From positions 372,001-436,000 of the forward strand of contig JAQSWM010000001.1 of NCBI GenBank assembly GCA_029266635.1: a DNA stretch of 64,000 nt. Reading direction: 5' to 3'. Of this stretch, positions 52,157 to 61,216 are shown in pieces. The notes beneath the pieces were generated by a model. It did not search any database, was not told the DNA's origin, and was given only the letters and a program-made list of their open reading frames with translations. A program made the translations under genes and the position numbers. The first letter of the stretch is position 1. Each line of letters begins with the position of its first letter. This stretch comes from Sphingobacteriaceae bacterium (GTDB lineage: Bacteria; Bacteroidota; Bacteroidia; Sphingobacteriales; Sphingobacteriaceae).

Positions 52157-52780
52157 ATGCCGCACCAAATACCAGCCGATGGAACTTTATTGCCGCTCAT
52201 GGAAGAGTTCTACACCATCCAGGGCGAGGGCTTTCACTCGGGCAAGGCTGCGTATTTTATTCGCTTGGGCGGCTGCGATGTGGGATGCCATTGGTGTGAT
52301 GTAAAAGAAAGCTGGGATGCTGAACTTCACCCCTTGACACACGCCGACCAGATTGTGGCAAATGCCAGCCTTCATCCCGGCAAGGCCGTGGTAATAACGG
52401 GCGGCGAGCCACTTATCTACAATCTTGATTACCTTACCTCGCAGCTGCAACAGCGAGGCATTAAAACCTTCATCGAGACATCGGGAGCTTACCCTCTCTC
52501 AGGCCATTGGGACTGGATTTGCCTCTCTCCTAAAAAATTCAAATCACCGCGATTGGATGTTGCGCCGCACGCCGGCGAGTTGAAGGTAATTGTTTTCAAC
52601 AAGAGCGATTTTGAATGGGCTGAGCAATACGCAGCGCTGGTATCGCCCGGGTGCAAGCTTTACCTTCAACCGGAATGGTCAAAGCACCAAGCCGTGCTGC
52701 CGCTCATCATAGATTATGTAAAGGCGAACCCGAAGTGGGAAATCTCCCTCCAAACACATAAGTATCTCAACATCCCTTAA
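52157..52780 (+). CDS. queE: 7-carboxy-7-deazaguanine synthase
   Basis: 207 residues. A radical-SAM enzyme of queuosine biosynthesis that makes CDG from CPH4. The cluster motif is Cys40-x3-Cys44-x2-Cys47 in GGCDVGCHWCDVKESW, the usual QueE spacing. EEFYTIQGEGFHSGKAAYF at the N-terminus and VVITGGEPLI are the other family blocks. Length is normal. No other queuosine gene is adjacent. Confidence 0.95.
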   Translation: MPHQIPADGTLLPLMEEFYTIQGEGFHSGKAAYFIRLGGCDVGCHWCDVKESWDAELHPLTHADQIVANASLHPGKAVVITGGEPLIYNLDYLTSQLQQRGIKTFIETSGAYPLSGHWDWICLSPKKFKSPRLDVAPHAGELKVIVFNKSDFEWAEQYAALVSPGCKLYLQPEWSKHQAVLPLIIDYVKANPKWEISLQTHKYLNIP

Positions 52781-52878
52781 TCTTCGGTAAAATAAATTGC
52801 GCAAATTCTTGTTTAGGTAAGCAGCAGCGATAATACCGCTGTTATTTCTAACTTCATGGCGTAATCTGTACTGGGAAA

Positions 52879-54786
52879 ATGAAATTTTTATTAGCTCTTG
52901 TTTTTAGCTTTTGTGCAATTCAGTCATCAGCTCAAAAGAGCATACAATCTAAGAACAAGTCGGCGCAACGGGCATATGAGCAGGCCGGGCAGTCCTTATC
53001 GCTCAACTTTTATGACCAGGCGATTGAGCAGCTAAAAGATGCAATAAAAAACGACAGCGAGTTTGCTGCAGCCTATCAGCAGTTAGGCGATGTGTATCGC
53101 AAAAAACAGGACTATGCATCGGCCAAGCCCAATTACCTAAAAGTACTTTCCATTGACCCTGAGTTCTATCCGGGCACTTACCTCGGTCTCGGCGAAAGCG
53201 AACTAAATACCGGCGATTACCAAAACGCACTTCAGCACTTCACAAAATATCTCGCTTATTCTAACATTTCTGATGCGAGCAAGAAACTCGTTTCTAAATA
53301 TGTAAAGGACTGCCAATTCAGCATTGAAGCTATTAAAAAGCCGGTGCCATTTAAGCCGGAAAACCTGGGAGCTTCCGTCAACACAAAAGATCAGGAATAT
53401 TTGCCTGTAGTTACTGCAGATGAAGAAACGCTCATTTTTACCCGTCGGAAAAACAACATGGAAGACTTTTACAAAAGCGTAAAGGTGGACAACCAGTGGA
53501 GTAATTCTCAATACCTGAGCAAAGACATTAATACCGACATTTACAATGAAGGTGCTCAGTGCATCTCACCAGACGGGCTTTATCTTTTCTTTACAGGATG
53601 CAACCGTCCTGATGGAATGGGCCGATGTGATATCTACGTCTCCCGCCGCGAAGGCAAAGGCTGGAGCAAACCATTTAACCTTGGCGCACCTGTAAACACG
53701 CCGGGTTGGGAATCGCAACCTACGCTTAGCGCTGATGGACGGATCCTTTACTTCACCAGCACCCGCCCCGGCGGATTGGGCGGGTATGACATTTATCGCA
53801 CTGAGTTAAAAGAAGGCGGTGCCTGGAAAGTTCCGGTGAATTTAGGACCGCTGATCAACACTGCGTACGATGAGCAGTCGCCTTTCATCCATCCCGATGG
53901 GCAGACGCTTTACTTTTCCTCTAATGGCTGGCCGGGATTTGGAAGCCGCGATATTTACATCAGCCGGAAAGACGCTAACGGTAACTGGCAAAAAGCAGAA
54001 AACCTCGGCTATCCAATCAACTCATACGCAGAGGAAGCAGGTTTAACACTCAGCAGCAACGGCAAAAAGGCATTCTTTTCAGCCGATAAACCGGGCGGAC
54101 AGGGCGGATTAGACATCTACTCATTTGACATGCCTGAAAACCTCCGTCCAAAGCCGGTTACATACGTTAAGGGAGCCACTTTTGATAAAAAGACCAAAGA
54201 ACTTGTTGGTGCAGAAATTAAAATCACAAACCTGGCTGACGGGTCCTTGATTTATGATGATTCGTCGGATGAAGAAACGGGACAATTCCTCGCGACTATG
54301 CCAGCGGGAAAAAAGTACGGACTTACCATCAAAAAAGAAGGCTATTTATTCTACTCTCAGAACTTTACCCTTGATAAACCCGCAAGTATAACTAAGCCAT
54401 ACTTGCTAAACGTTCCGTTGGAGCAGATAGAAGTTGGCGCAATGGCTGTTCTAAACAATGTTTTTTTTGAGACAAACAAGTTTACTTTACTGCCGGAATC
54501 GAAGGTTGAACTCCAGCAACTGATTTCATTTCTGAACACCAATCCAAAAGCTTCGATTGAAATATCCGGACATACCGATAATGTAGGCGATGACAAAGCA
54601 AATCAGTTACTTTCTCAAAATCGTGCAAAAGAAGTCTATAACTTTTTATCAGCCAACAAAATCCCGCCAGCAAGGCTGGTTTACAAAGGCTACGGAGAAA
54701 CACAGCCAATTGCTGATAATTCTACCGAGGAGGGCCGACAAATGAACCGTCGCACAGAGTTCAAAATTTTCAGAATAGCTCTTTAA
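52879..54786 (+). CDS. OmpA-family protein with TPR and PD40 (WD40-like) repeats
   Basis: 635 residues: signal peptide (ending QSSAQ), two to three TPR units (about 25-140; AIEQLKDAIKNDSEFAAAYQ), PD40 propeller repeats (about 165-430; ISPDGLYLFFTG, LSADGRILYFTSTRPGG, IHPDGQTLYFSSNG), a carboxypeptidase-regulatory-like stretch (about 435-510), and an OmpA C-terminal domain (ISGHTDNVGDDKANQLLSQN, NRRTEFKI) that binds peptidoglycan. This arrangement is common in Bacteroidota and relates to PorE-like envelope proteins. It tethers outer membrane or surface assemblies to the cell wall; the exact role is unknown. Confidence 0.93.
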   Translation: MKFLLALVFSFCAIQSSAQKSIQSKNKSAQRAYEQAGQSLSLNFYDQAIEQLKDAIKNDSEFAAAYQQLGDVYRKKQDYASAKPNYLKVLSIDPEFYPGTYLGLGESELNTGDYQNALQHFTKYLAYSNISDASKKLVSKYVKDCQFSIEAIKKPVPFKPENLGASVNTKDQEYLPVVTADEETLIFTRRKNNMEDFYKSVKVDNQWSNSQYLSKDINTDIYNEGAQCISPDGLYLFFTGCNRPDGMGRCDIYVSRREGKGWSKPFNLGAPVNTPGWESQPTLSADGRILYFTSTRPGGLGGYDIYRTELKEGGAWKVPVNLGPLINTAYDEQSPFIHPDGQTLYFSSNGWPGFGSRDIYISRKDANGNWQKAENLGYPINSYAEEAGLTLSSNGKKAFFSADKPGGQGGLDIYSFDMPENLRPKPVTYVKGATFDKKTKELVGAEIKITNLADGSLIYDDSSDEETGQFLATMPAGKKYGLTIKKEGYLFYSQNFTLDKPASITKPYLLNVPLEQIEVGAMAVLNNVFFETNKFTLLPESKVELQQLISFLNTNPKASIEISGHTDNVGDDKANQLLSQNRAKEVYNFLSANKIPPARLVYKGYGETQPIADNSTEEGRQMNRRTEFKIFRIAL

Positions 54787-54841
54787 TTCCAGCCTTAGAC
54801 CAACTTATCGTGCTAGTTAAATTTCAGCCATAGCAGATTTT

Positions 54842-54849
54842 TAAATTTG
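54842..54849 (+). promoter_or_regulatory. Bacteroidota -7 box (TAAATTTG) for the cytochrome c gene
   Basis: A perfect TAnnTTTG 39 bases before the cytochrome ATG. A TTTC 16 bases upstream is too close to be a good -33 element. Confidence 0.4.
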
Positions 54850-54887
54850 CTTGTAACGCTTGGTGGTATCGGAGCGTCTTATTGCTG

Positions 54888-55895
54888 ATGAAAAAATTTA
54901 CCAAAACCTTAGTATTTATTTTTTTAGCATTATTTATTGTGGCCGGAGCTTTGCTCGGGTATGTAAAGTTTGCCTTACCCAACGTCGGGCCATCGCCCAG
55001 CCTAGTAGTTGAACCTACTCAAAAACGGATCGAACGGGGCCGCTACCTTGCCAATCATGTAACCGTTTGCATGGATTGCCATTCTACCCGCGATTGGACT
55101 AGATTCGCAGGCCCATACAAACCCGAAAGCCTGGGTGCTGGCGGAGAAAAGTTCAGCCGTGAGCTCGGATTTCCCGGCAACTTTTACGCTCCAAATATCA
55201 CTCCTTCGCACCTGGGTAGTTGGACTGACGGCGAAATCTTTAGAGCAATTACAAGCGGTGTAAACAAAGACGGCAAAGCGCTCTTCCCTGTAATGGGATA
55301 CCTGAACTTTGGGAAGATGGATAGGGAGGATATCTACTCAATTATCACTTACATTCGCACCCTGCCGAGTAAAGACACCAATCCTCAAGCCTCAGAGGCA
55401 GATTTTCCGATGAACTTCATCATCAATACCATCCCATCTAAAGCAACCCTCACACAACTCCCCCCAGAAAACGACCAGGTAGCATATGGAAATTACCTGG
55501 TTAACGCAGCTTCTTGCGGAGATTGCCACACCCGTCAGGAAAAAGGCAGCCCTGTTGCAGGAATGGAGTTTGCCGGCGGCTTTGAATTTAACTTACCTTC
55601 CGGGATCACCTCGTCTGCAAACATAACACCGGATAAGAAAACCGGAATTGGCGAGTGGAGCAAGGAGCAGTTTGTTAGCCGCTTTAAGATGTTTGCAGAC
55701 TCCAACTACAAAGCACCGGCGGTGGGAAAAAAGGATTTTCAAACTGTTATGCCATGGGCGATGTACGCTGGCATGAAAAAAAGCGACCTTGAAGCTGTGT
55801 ATGCTTATTTGAAAACTTTAAAGCCAATTCAGAATCAGGTTGTAAGGTTTAAACCCTCATCACCTGCTAACAGCGCTCTGAGCTCGAATCTCTGA
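54888..55895 (+). CDS. Membrane-anchored diheme cytochrome c
   Basis: 335 residues from the ATG at 54888; the frame opens two codons earlier only at a TTG. One N-terminal transmembrane helix (LVFIFLALFIVAGALLGYV) anchors the protein, and the rest is periplasmic. Two heme c motifs are visible, CMDCH (in NHVTVCMDCHSTRD) and CGDCH (in NAASCGDCHTRQE), each in its own domain. PNITPSHLGSWTD and ANITPDKKTGIGEW are the matching domain-2 landmarks typical of alcohol- or aldehyde-dehydrogenase-associated cytochromes. The partner dehydrogenase is not here. The last 29 bases overlap the convergent monooxygenase gene. Confidence 0.92.
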   Translation: MKKFTKTLVFIFLALFIVAGALLGYVKFALPNVGPSPSLVVEPTQKRIERGRYLANHVTVCMDCHSTRDWTRFAGPYKPESLGAGGEKFSRELGFPGNFYAPNITPSHLGSWTDGEIFRAITSGVNKDGKALFPVMGYLNFGKMDREDIYSIITYIRTLPSKDTNPQASEADFPMNFIINTIPSKATLTQLPPENDQVAYGNYLVNAASCGDCHTRQEKGSPVAGMEFAGGFEFNLPSGITSSANITPDKKTGIGEWSKEQFVSRFKMFADSNYKAPAVGKKDFQTVMPWAMYAGMKKSDLEAVYAYLKTLKPIQNQVVRFKPSSPANSALSSNL

Positions 55896-57834
55896 TAACA
55901 GTTTGGGGTGAGTTGGAGAACTTACCGATCCAGATAGCCCCATTCTTGCTTTCATATTTGTCTAAAAGGCCATTCTTATGTAGCTCCAGAAGAGTTTCTG
56001 TAGCTTCTTCAAGGCTGATATTACTTAAAAAAGCAAACTCCTTGTTGGTCATGGTCGGAAATTGTTCAAACAGGCTTTGGGGGGCTGTATCTATAGTTTC
56101 CTTCTGAGCGAAAGGTATAAGTTGATGTATGATTTCCTCAAACTTTTCATAAGGTTGGAAACCTTTGATAGAGACCTGCTGTCCATCTCCGTCATAAAAA
56201 AACAGGGTAGGGAAACTGGTTACATTCAAGTCCTGGGCAAGCTTTAGGTCTTCGCGGAAAAGCTCCTGAGCAGGCCCTTCAAAATCCCGAAGCAGCCTTG
56301 CAGAATCAAGCCCTACGTGGAATGCAGCCCGCTCCAGGAACCTCCACTGAATGATATTCTTCTTTTCAAGAAATACCATCTCCTTAATACGACGCAGAAA
56401 TAAAATCGCCAGGTCAGTGTCCTGCATTTGGGCGGCTTTAAAAGCAATGGACGGCGGGTAAGAAGAGGTGAGCGGATCTTCAAGCCAAATATCTCCATCA
56501 AGTGGGATTTCGTGGCAAGCACAAACTTCTTCCCAATGCTTAGCTGCATCCGAAGGCTTCTGAATTTTGCCTTTGGTGTATTCGTCCCAGGATGGAAGCA
56601 GCCCCCCCATACGGTATTCAATATTCAGGTAATTGCCGTATTCGAGTTTCAGCTTGCGCAAAAGCGGCTGAATTATCCAGCACGTTGAACAAATAGGATC
56701 CGTGAAATAAAGAACGTTGATCAGTTTGCCTTCTTCGGAAACGCCACTCCTCTGCGGAATTAGCGGCACCGGTATATCATCGTCGTTTTGTCCCAAAGGA
56801 TCCAAAAAGACACGCTTCAGCTCACGGCCTAAAGCAGTATGTTTATGAACTTCCTGAGCCCGCATGTTGTAGTAACGGCTAAAAGCATCGGTATAACTTT
56901 TCGACTCAGAAAGGCTGGTTGCAAGCGTTTGTGCGTCTACAATAGCATTGGTTGTCCCTGCACTTGTAAAAGGAAGGGCAAGGTGGGCCGCGTCGCCGAT
57001 AAGTACCACGTTCTCATGATGAAAGGACGGCAAAAGATCGAAATCCCGCGTATCCCAAACATAACTTGTAGAAAAATCATTGCTTGAAAGAATTTCCTGA
57101 ACTTCCTCCGGAAACTTCTTCAGCAATTTCCTGCAGAACTTTCCTAAACCCTCAGGAGTGGGTTCTTCTATGTCTGAGATTGAGGGGTCGTACTGCAGAA
57201 ACCAGACGAACTCATCGTTGGCAGTAGGGATTAATCCAAACGCCAGCCCTGTGTCGCCGTTCTGAAACTTGGTAAAAATGCTTTCATGTGTTTTCGAGAG
57301 CTTTTCGCTCGTTGCGATACCCACCACTTCTTTGACCTGAATTGGGGTAAACTCCACCGGTCCCAAAATCAGGCCTCTCACTTTGGAGTTTCCACCATCT
57401 GCACCCGCAAATACATCGCCATACTCCACCTCGCCATTGGTAAAAACTGCCGCAATCACCTTGCTGCCTTCGTACAAAAAGTGCGAGAATTTACGGCCTT
57501 CTTTGAAGTTTTCGGCACGGAGAAGCGAATGCAAAAACCGGATGAGTTCGCCTCGTTTGATGCATTGCCATGAATTTAACTGCAAGTGCTTTATCTCTTT
57601 CCCGTTAGGGCGGCGAAGGCTGTAGGTGTGAAGCCTTTTGCCGGGAAGCACTACACTTCTATCAGCACTTAACTCATTTAAAATAGTCAAGCCGTCTGTG
57701 TGCATCAAAAACGCATGCCCTTTTATAGGCATTCCTACTGTACGTTCGTTTACTACAACGTCTATACCTTTTTTTTGTAAGAAAACTCCGAGGGTCAATC
57801 CGGCAATGCCGCCACCAATAACTACTACCTTCAT
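55867..57834 (-). CDS. Fusion of FAD-dependent monooxygenase and DsbA-family thioredoxin domain
   Basis: 655 residues. Residues 1-345 form a UbiH-type FAD monooxygenase: GGGIAGL (7-13), DG motif GADGGNS (144-150), and GDAAHLALPFTSAG (280-293). After a linker rich in Asp/Pro (350-368), residues 370-585 are a DsbA/FrnE-like domain with the active site Cys382-x2-Cys385 (DPICSTCW) and the cis-Pro loop SFPTLFFYDG. A short C-terminal part (about 595-645; MTNKEFAFLSNISLEEATET, LHKNGLLDKY) looks winged-helix-like. One uninterrupted frame covers all parts. The start overlaps the stop of the upstream aminotransferase gene (ATGA). Either half alone is common; the combination is unusual. The joint function is unknown. 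Confidence 0.85.
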   Translation of the reverse strand: MKVVVIGGGIAGLTLGVFLQKKGIDVVVNERTVGMPIKGHAFLMHTDGLTILNELSADRSVVLPGKRLHTYSLRRPNGKEIKHLQLNSWQCIKRGELIRFLHSLLRAENFKEGRKFSHFLYEGSKVIAAVFTNGEVEYGDVFAGADGGNSKVRGLILGPVEFTPIQVKEVVGIATSEKLSKTHESIFTKFQNGDTGLAFGLIPTANDEFVWFLQYDPSISDIEEPTPEGLGKFCRKLLKKFPEEVQEILSSNDFSTSYVWDTRDFDLLPSFHHENVVLIGDAAHLALPFTSAGTTNAIVDAQTLATSLSESKSYTDAFSRYYNMRAQEVHKHTALGRELKRVFLDPLGQNDDDIPVPLIPQRSGVSEEGKLINVLYFTDPICSTCWIIQPLLRKLKLEYGNYLNIEYRMGGLLPSWDEYTKGKIQKPSDAAKHWEEVCACHEIPLDGDIWLEDPLTSSYPPSIAFKAAQMQDTDLAILFLRRIKEMVFLEKKNIIQWRFLERAAFHVGLDSARLLRDFEGPAQELFREDLKLAQDLNVTSFPTLFFYDGDGQQVSIKGFQPYEKFEEIIHQLIPFAQKETIDTAPQSLFEQFPTMTNKEFAFLSNISLEEATETLLELHKNGLLDKYESKNGAIWIGKFSNSPQTVIRDSSSERC

Positions 57835-59015
57835 AAAGCGTGCACTGTCGTTTTCATTCTTGCTAATGCTTCTGTTAATATATCCTGTGAAGTGGCAAAA
57901 CTGATGCGTATGTAGTTGCGAGCACCATCACCAAACCACTGTGGCAACCCGGGCACAACTGCCACTTTAGCGATATTAAACAAAATTTCGTGCATTTCTG
58001 CACTCGTTTTGCCGGTTCCTTCAATATTTATGAAAGCCACGTAACAGCCTTGCGGGGCAATGCAGCTAAAGCCGGGGATCGCATTCAGATTGGAGACACA
58101 TAAGTCTCGCATTTGCTGAAGATGCTGCAAGAACCCGTTAAGCCAATAATCGCATTTTTCTAAAGCGGCTGTCGCTGCAACCTGCGAAAGCACATTAGCT
58201 CCATGTATGGTAGAGCCATGAAGCGAGGCAGCAAAAAGCTTTTCAAAAATCTCCTTTGTGTGTGCCATTACAGCGCCAATGCGAAGGCCCGCCAAGCCAA
58301 AAGATTTACTGAAACCTGTTACTGTAACAGTACGATCGCGTACATCCGTGTTCAGAGAAGCTATGCTTGTAAACACATTTGGCGTAAAGACAATGTCGCT
58401 CCAAATTTCATCAGACAATATGAGCAGATTATGCCGGCAGGCGATCTCGCCTAAAGCTTCCAGTTCCTCCCTTGTGAAAACTTTCCCCGTAGGATTAAGA
58501 GGATTGCACAGGCATATAAGCTTTGTTTTAGCAGTGATAAGATCCTCTAACGGTGAAAAATCTATGCTGTCGGTAGTCGGCGGAATGGGAAATGCTACAG
58601 CCGTTGCACCGACAGCCTCAACAGAATACCGAAAAAGAAAATCTACCGGATTGAAAATTATTGCTTCATCTCCTGCTGATAAAAAAGCTTTACAGGTTAT
58701 GTAAATGCCAAAAGCAGCGCTATCGACAGGAAAAACCAGTTCCGGCTGAGCAGGGATGTGGCGCTTTTCCTGGAAATATGCAGCCATGCTTGCTTTGAAC
58801 TCGGGCAAGCCTTCGGGTGGGCCATATGAAAAATACCGCTCAGCTGCGAAGCGCTTGATTGCCTCCGCAATTTCGGGTGCGCAGGGAAAGTCCGGGTCGG
58901 CTGCCGTTAATGGAATTATGCCTTGCGGCACCGAGGCCCAACGCAAATTGTAGGCTCGCCTTTTCAGAATTTCTAAATCGACAGAGGCTGAGGAAAAAAG
59001 GTTCAGGTCAGACAA
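57831..59015 (-). CDS. PLP-dependent aminotransferase (class I/II, MalY/PatB-like)
   Basis: 394 residues. The PLP lysine is Lys237 in VTGFSKSFGLAGLRIG; NPLNPTGKVF (171 onward) and SDEIWSDIVF (201 onward) are the cofactor-binding blocks. The fold-type I domain is complete. The start codon is TTG: there is no ATG near it, and an in-frame TAA lies four codons upstream. It may be an aminotransferase or a C-S lyase; I cannot separate these by eye. Its stop overlaps the start of the monooxygenase-DsbA fusion by four bases, so the two products are probably made together. Confidence 0.88.
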   Translation of the reverse strand: MSDLNLFSSASVDLEILKRRAYNLRWASVPQGIIPLTAADPDFPCAPEIAEAIKRFAAERYFSYGPPEGLPEFKASMAAYFQEKRHIPAQPELVFPVDSAAFGIYITCKAFLSAGDEAIIFNPVDFLFRYSVEAVGATAVAFPIPPTTDSIDFSPLEDLITAKTKLICLCNPLNPTGKVFTREELEALGEIACRHNLLILSDEIWSDIVFTPNVFTSIASLNTDVRDRTVTVTGFSKSFGLAGLRIGAVMAHTKEIFEKLFAASLHGSTIHGANVLSQVAATAALEKCDYWLNGFLQHLQQMRDLCVSNLNAIPGFSCIAPQGCYVAFINIEGTGKTSAEMHEILFNIAKVAVVPGLPQWFGDGARNYIRISFATSQDILTEALARMKTTVHAL

Positions 59016-59031
59016 GGGCGGTTATCGGCTG

Positions 59032-59439
59032 TTAGTTTGGGCTTAATTCATCAAGCATCTGAATAAACCTTTCCTTTTCGAAAGGCTTAATAATGAAATC
59101 TGAAACGGTATTGATCCTCTTCGATCGTTCAATATCGTGAGGCGAGATAGATGATGATGCAAGATAGAGCCTGACCTTGTTCAGCATATCGGGATTCAAG
59201 GCATTATACTCTTCCAAAAACTCCCAGCCATCCATAATGGGCATGCTCAGGTCCAATAGCACAATTTCCGGCCATTGCTCCTTTTCATTCTGTATAGATT
59301 TTAGCTTTTCAAGCCCCTCCTCCCCATCCTTAAAAACCTGAACATTTTCAACCCTGCCTGTAGATTGGATAATCTTCAATGTCAGGAACACGAAAATTTC
59401 ATCATCATCAATGATAAACAAGTTTTTAATTGGCTTCAT
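59032..59439 (-). CDS. Single-domain response regulator
   Basis: 135 residues, a lone receiver domain. The acidic pocket is Asp11-Asp13 (FIIDDDEIF), the phosphorylation site is Asp63 (IVLLDLSMPIMDGWEFL), and the conserved Lys is in FIIKPFEKERF. It has no output domain, so it acts by protein contact or phosphotransfer. Its ATG overlaps the histidine kinase stop by one base (TGATG), a sure sign of a cognate pair. Confidence 0.95.
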   Translation of the reverse strand: MKPIKNLFIIDDDEIFVFLTLKIIQSTGRVENVQVFKDGEEGLEKLKSIQNEKEQWPEIVLLDLSMPIMDGWEFLEEYNALNPDMLNKVRLYLASSSISPHDIERSKRINTVSDFIIKPFEKERFIQMLDELSPN

Positions 59440-61088
59440 CAGTTCTGATTTGCAAATTCAATGTAAAAGGTAGATCCTTCATCAGGAGTGCTCTCCGCCC
59501 AGATCTTACCTCCCATAGCCTCAACCTGGGTCTTTGTCATGAACAAACCAAAACCTTTACCATCCGGATTGCGATGAAATACTTTTCCAATTTTAAATAA
59601 ATTATCTTTATGTTTTGTCAGGTCCATTCCTAAGCCGTTGTCCTGGATAGACAATATAATTTTATCTTCCCGCCTGGTAGTCCGGATTATGATGTGAGGC
59701 TTACGCTTGGGAGATTGATATTTCAGTGCGTTGCTTAGCAAATTGTGAAATATGCTAAACATATATTTAGGAGGAGAATGTATTTTATTAGCTTCAGTGA
59801 TATTAAGTTCTATAACAGCCTCCGACTTGTCTACTTCCGCTCTCAGTCCTTCCTTGGTACGCTCCAGGCAATCCCTCAGGCAAACCTGTTCAGAGCTAAC
59901 TTCAAGATCCTGCTTAATCTGAATAGATTCCACCAATTCATTAAAAGTGCTGTGGATGCTTTCAATAACCGGATTTAACTTTGAAATCAGAAGCTTTCTC
60001 TCAGCGTCGTCCTGGCTTTCTTCAATAAACTTGGCCAGCATAGACATATTTACCAGCGGAGCCCGGAGGTTATGGGATACGATGTTACAGAAATCAACCA
60101 GTTGCACGTTTTGAGCCGAAAGCTGCGCCAGCATTTCGGTTTGTTTCTCTTCAAGGTGTTTACGGTCCGTGATATCGATTCCAAAGCCGATCACCATAGC
60201 AAGTTCGCCCTTGTCGTCGTAAACCGGAAATAGTCTGCGGAGGTGCGTAATGGTATTGCCTTCAGGATCTTTTAAACTATCCTCCCACCTTATTTCTTTC
60301 GCATTGTTCTTGATCTCGAGAAACTGCTTGCGGCGCATCTCGGCTATTGATGTATCGCGATTGCGATAAGCGGCATACTCAAAATCATCTTTTCCAATGA
60401 TGTATTTACGAAACTCATCATTTTTGATAGCTCCCGGATTAGCGAAAATGTATTTATGCTCAGGGTTAAAAACTACGATGTCGGTTGGAAGCTTATTAAG
60501 GATGTTTTCGTAAAATTCCTTTTGCTTATGGAGATTTCGGTTAGATTCATCGGTTTCGTGGCTCAGTACCTGGTTAATCTCGCTAACTTTATTGACTTCC
60601 GAACGCAAGTTCAGCAGCTTTCCAATTTGCCTTCCCAAAATACGCAAGCCGTTGCTTTGGGTTTTTGTCAAGGTACGCGGATGCAGGTCAAGCACGCACA
60701 GGTTGCCTATAACAAGATCATTTTCTAACACAATGGGTATTGCCGCATAAAAGCGGAGGTTGTGGCCTTTTATAGCAGATGTCCCGCTAAATTCCATTTC
60801 GGCGCTGACATCCGGAATAATTACAAGATCATTGTTATCAAGATGATAGGTACAGAATGACTCTTCCCGCGGCACCTCAGTAATTTCCAAGCCTTTCTTA
60901 GCCTTAAACCAAGCTCGCTTTCTATCAATGAACGCAATCAGTGCGATAGGCACATCGCATATTTGCGCTGCAAGGTTTACAATGTCGTCAAAATCCTCTT
61001 CCGGTCCAGTATCTAATATTCTGAGATTGAGAAGTGCGGAAAGCCTCTCCTTTTCATTTGCAGGTATTGTACTGTTTTGTATTGACAC
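59439..61088 (-). CDS. GAF-PAS sensor histidine kinase
   Basis: 549 residues starting at GTG; an in-frame stop lies four codons upstream and there is no better start. GAF domain at about 24-165 (DDIVNLAAQICDVPIALIAF, GNLCVLDLHPR), PAS at about 190-310 (KLPTDIVVFNPEHKYIFANP, GFGIDITDRKHLEE), the phosphoacceptor His339 in IVSHNLRAPLVNMSM, and a HATPase domain with FHNLLSNALKYQ, DNGLGMDL and GKGFGLFMTK. There are no membrane helices, so it is a cytoplasmic sensor. Family knowledge: such kinases sense small molecules or redox/light through GAF or PAS; the ligand is unknown. Confidence 0.93.
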   Translation of the reverse strand: MSIQNSTIPANEKERLSALLNLRILDTGPEEDFDDIVNLAAQICDVPIALIAFIDRKRAWFKAKKGLEITEVPREESFCTYHLDNNDLVIIPDVSAEMEFSGTSAIKGHNLRFYAAIPIVLENDLVIGNLCVLDLHPRTLTKTQSNGLRILGRQIGKLLNLRSEVNKVSEINQVLSHETDESNRNLHKQKEFYENILNKLPTDIVVFNPEHKYIFANPGAIKNDEFRKYIIGKDDFEYAAYRNRDTSIAEMRRKQFLEIKNNAKEIRWEDSLKDPEGNTITHLRRLFPVYDDKGELAMVIGFGIDITDRKHLEEKQTEMLAQLSAQNVQLVDFCNIVSHNLRAPLVNMSMLAKFIEESQDDAERKLLISKLNPVIESIHSTFNELVESIQIKQDLEVSSEQVCLRDCLERTKEGLRAEVDKSEAVIELNITEANKIHSPPKYMFSIFHNLLSNALKYQSPKRKPHIIIRTTRREDKIILSIQDNGLGMDLTKHKDNLFKIGKVFHRNPDGKGFGLFMTKTQVEAMGGKIWAESTPDEGSTFYIEFANQN

Positions 61089-61102
61089 GGTAATTGGTTA
61101 AA

Positions 61103-61136
61103 CAAATATATTGTTTACGCAGCGCAATTAAACAAG
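61103..61136 (-). promoter_or_regulatory. Promoter of the histidine kinase/response regulator pair
   Basis: A perfect -7 box TATATTTG (complement of 61103-61110) has a CTTG element 22 bases upstream (complement of 61133-61136). The transcript would start about 10 bases before the GTG. Confidence 0.5.
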
Positions 61137-61216
61137 TTCCGGTAAATAGCTCACGCACTTATCTGCTTTGGTATGACTCTTGTATTATACATAGCACCTA
61201 TTAAAAACATAAAAAT

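Noticed and set aside
52116-52157. Longer Rieske protein from a TTG at 52157
   Set aside because: It would start at the same bases as the divergent queE ATG; MNWVKVFG is a natural start.
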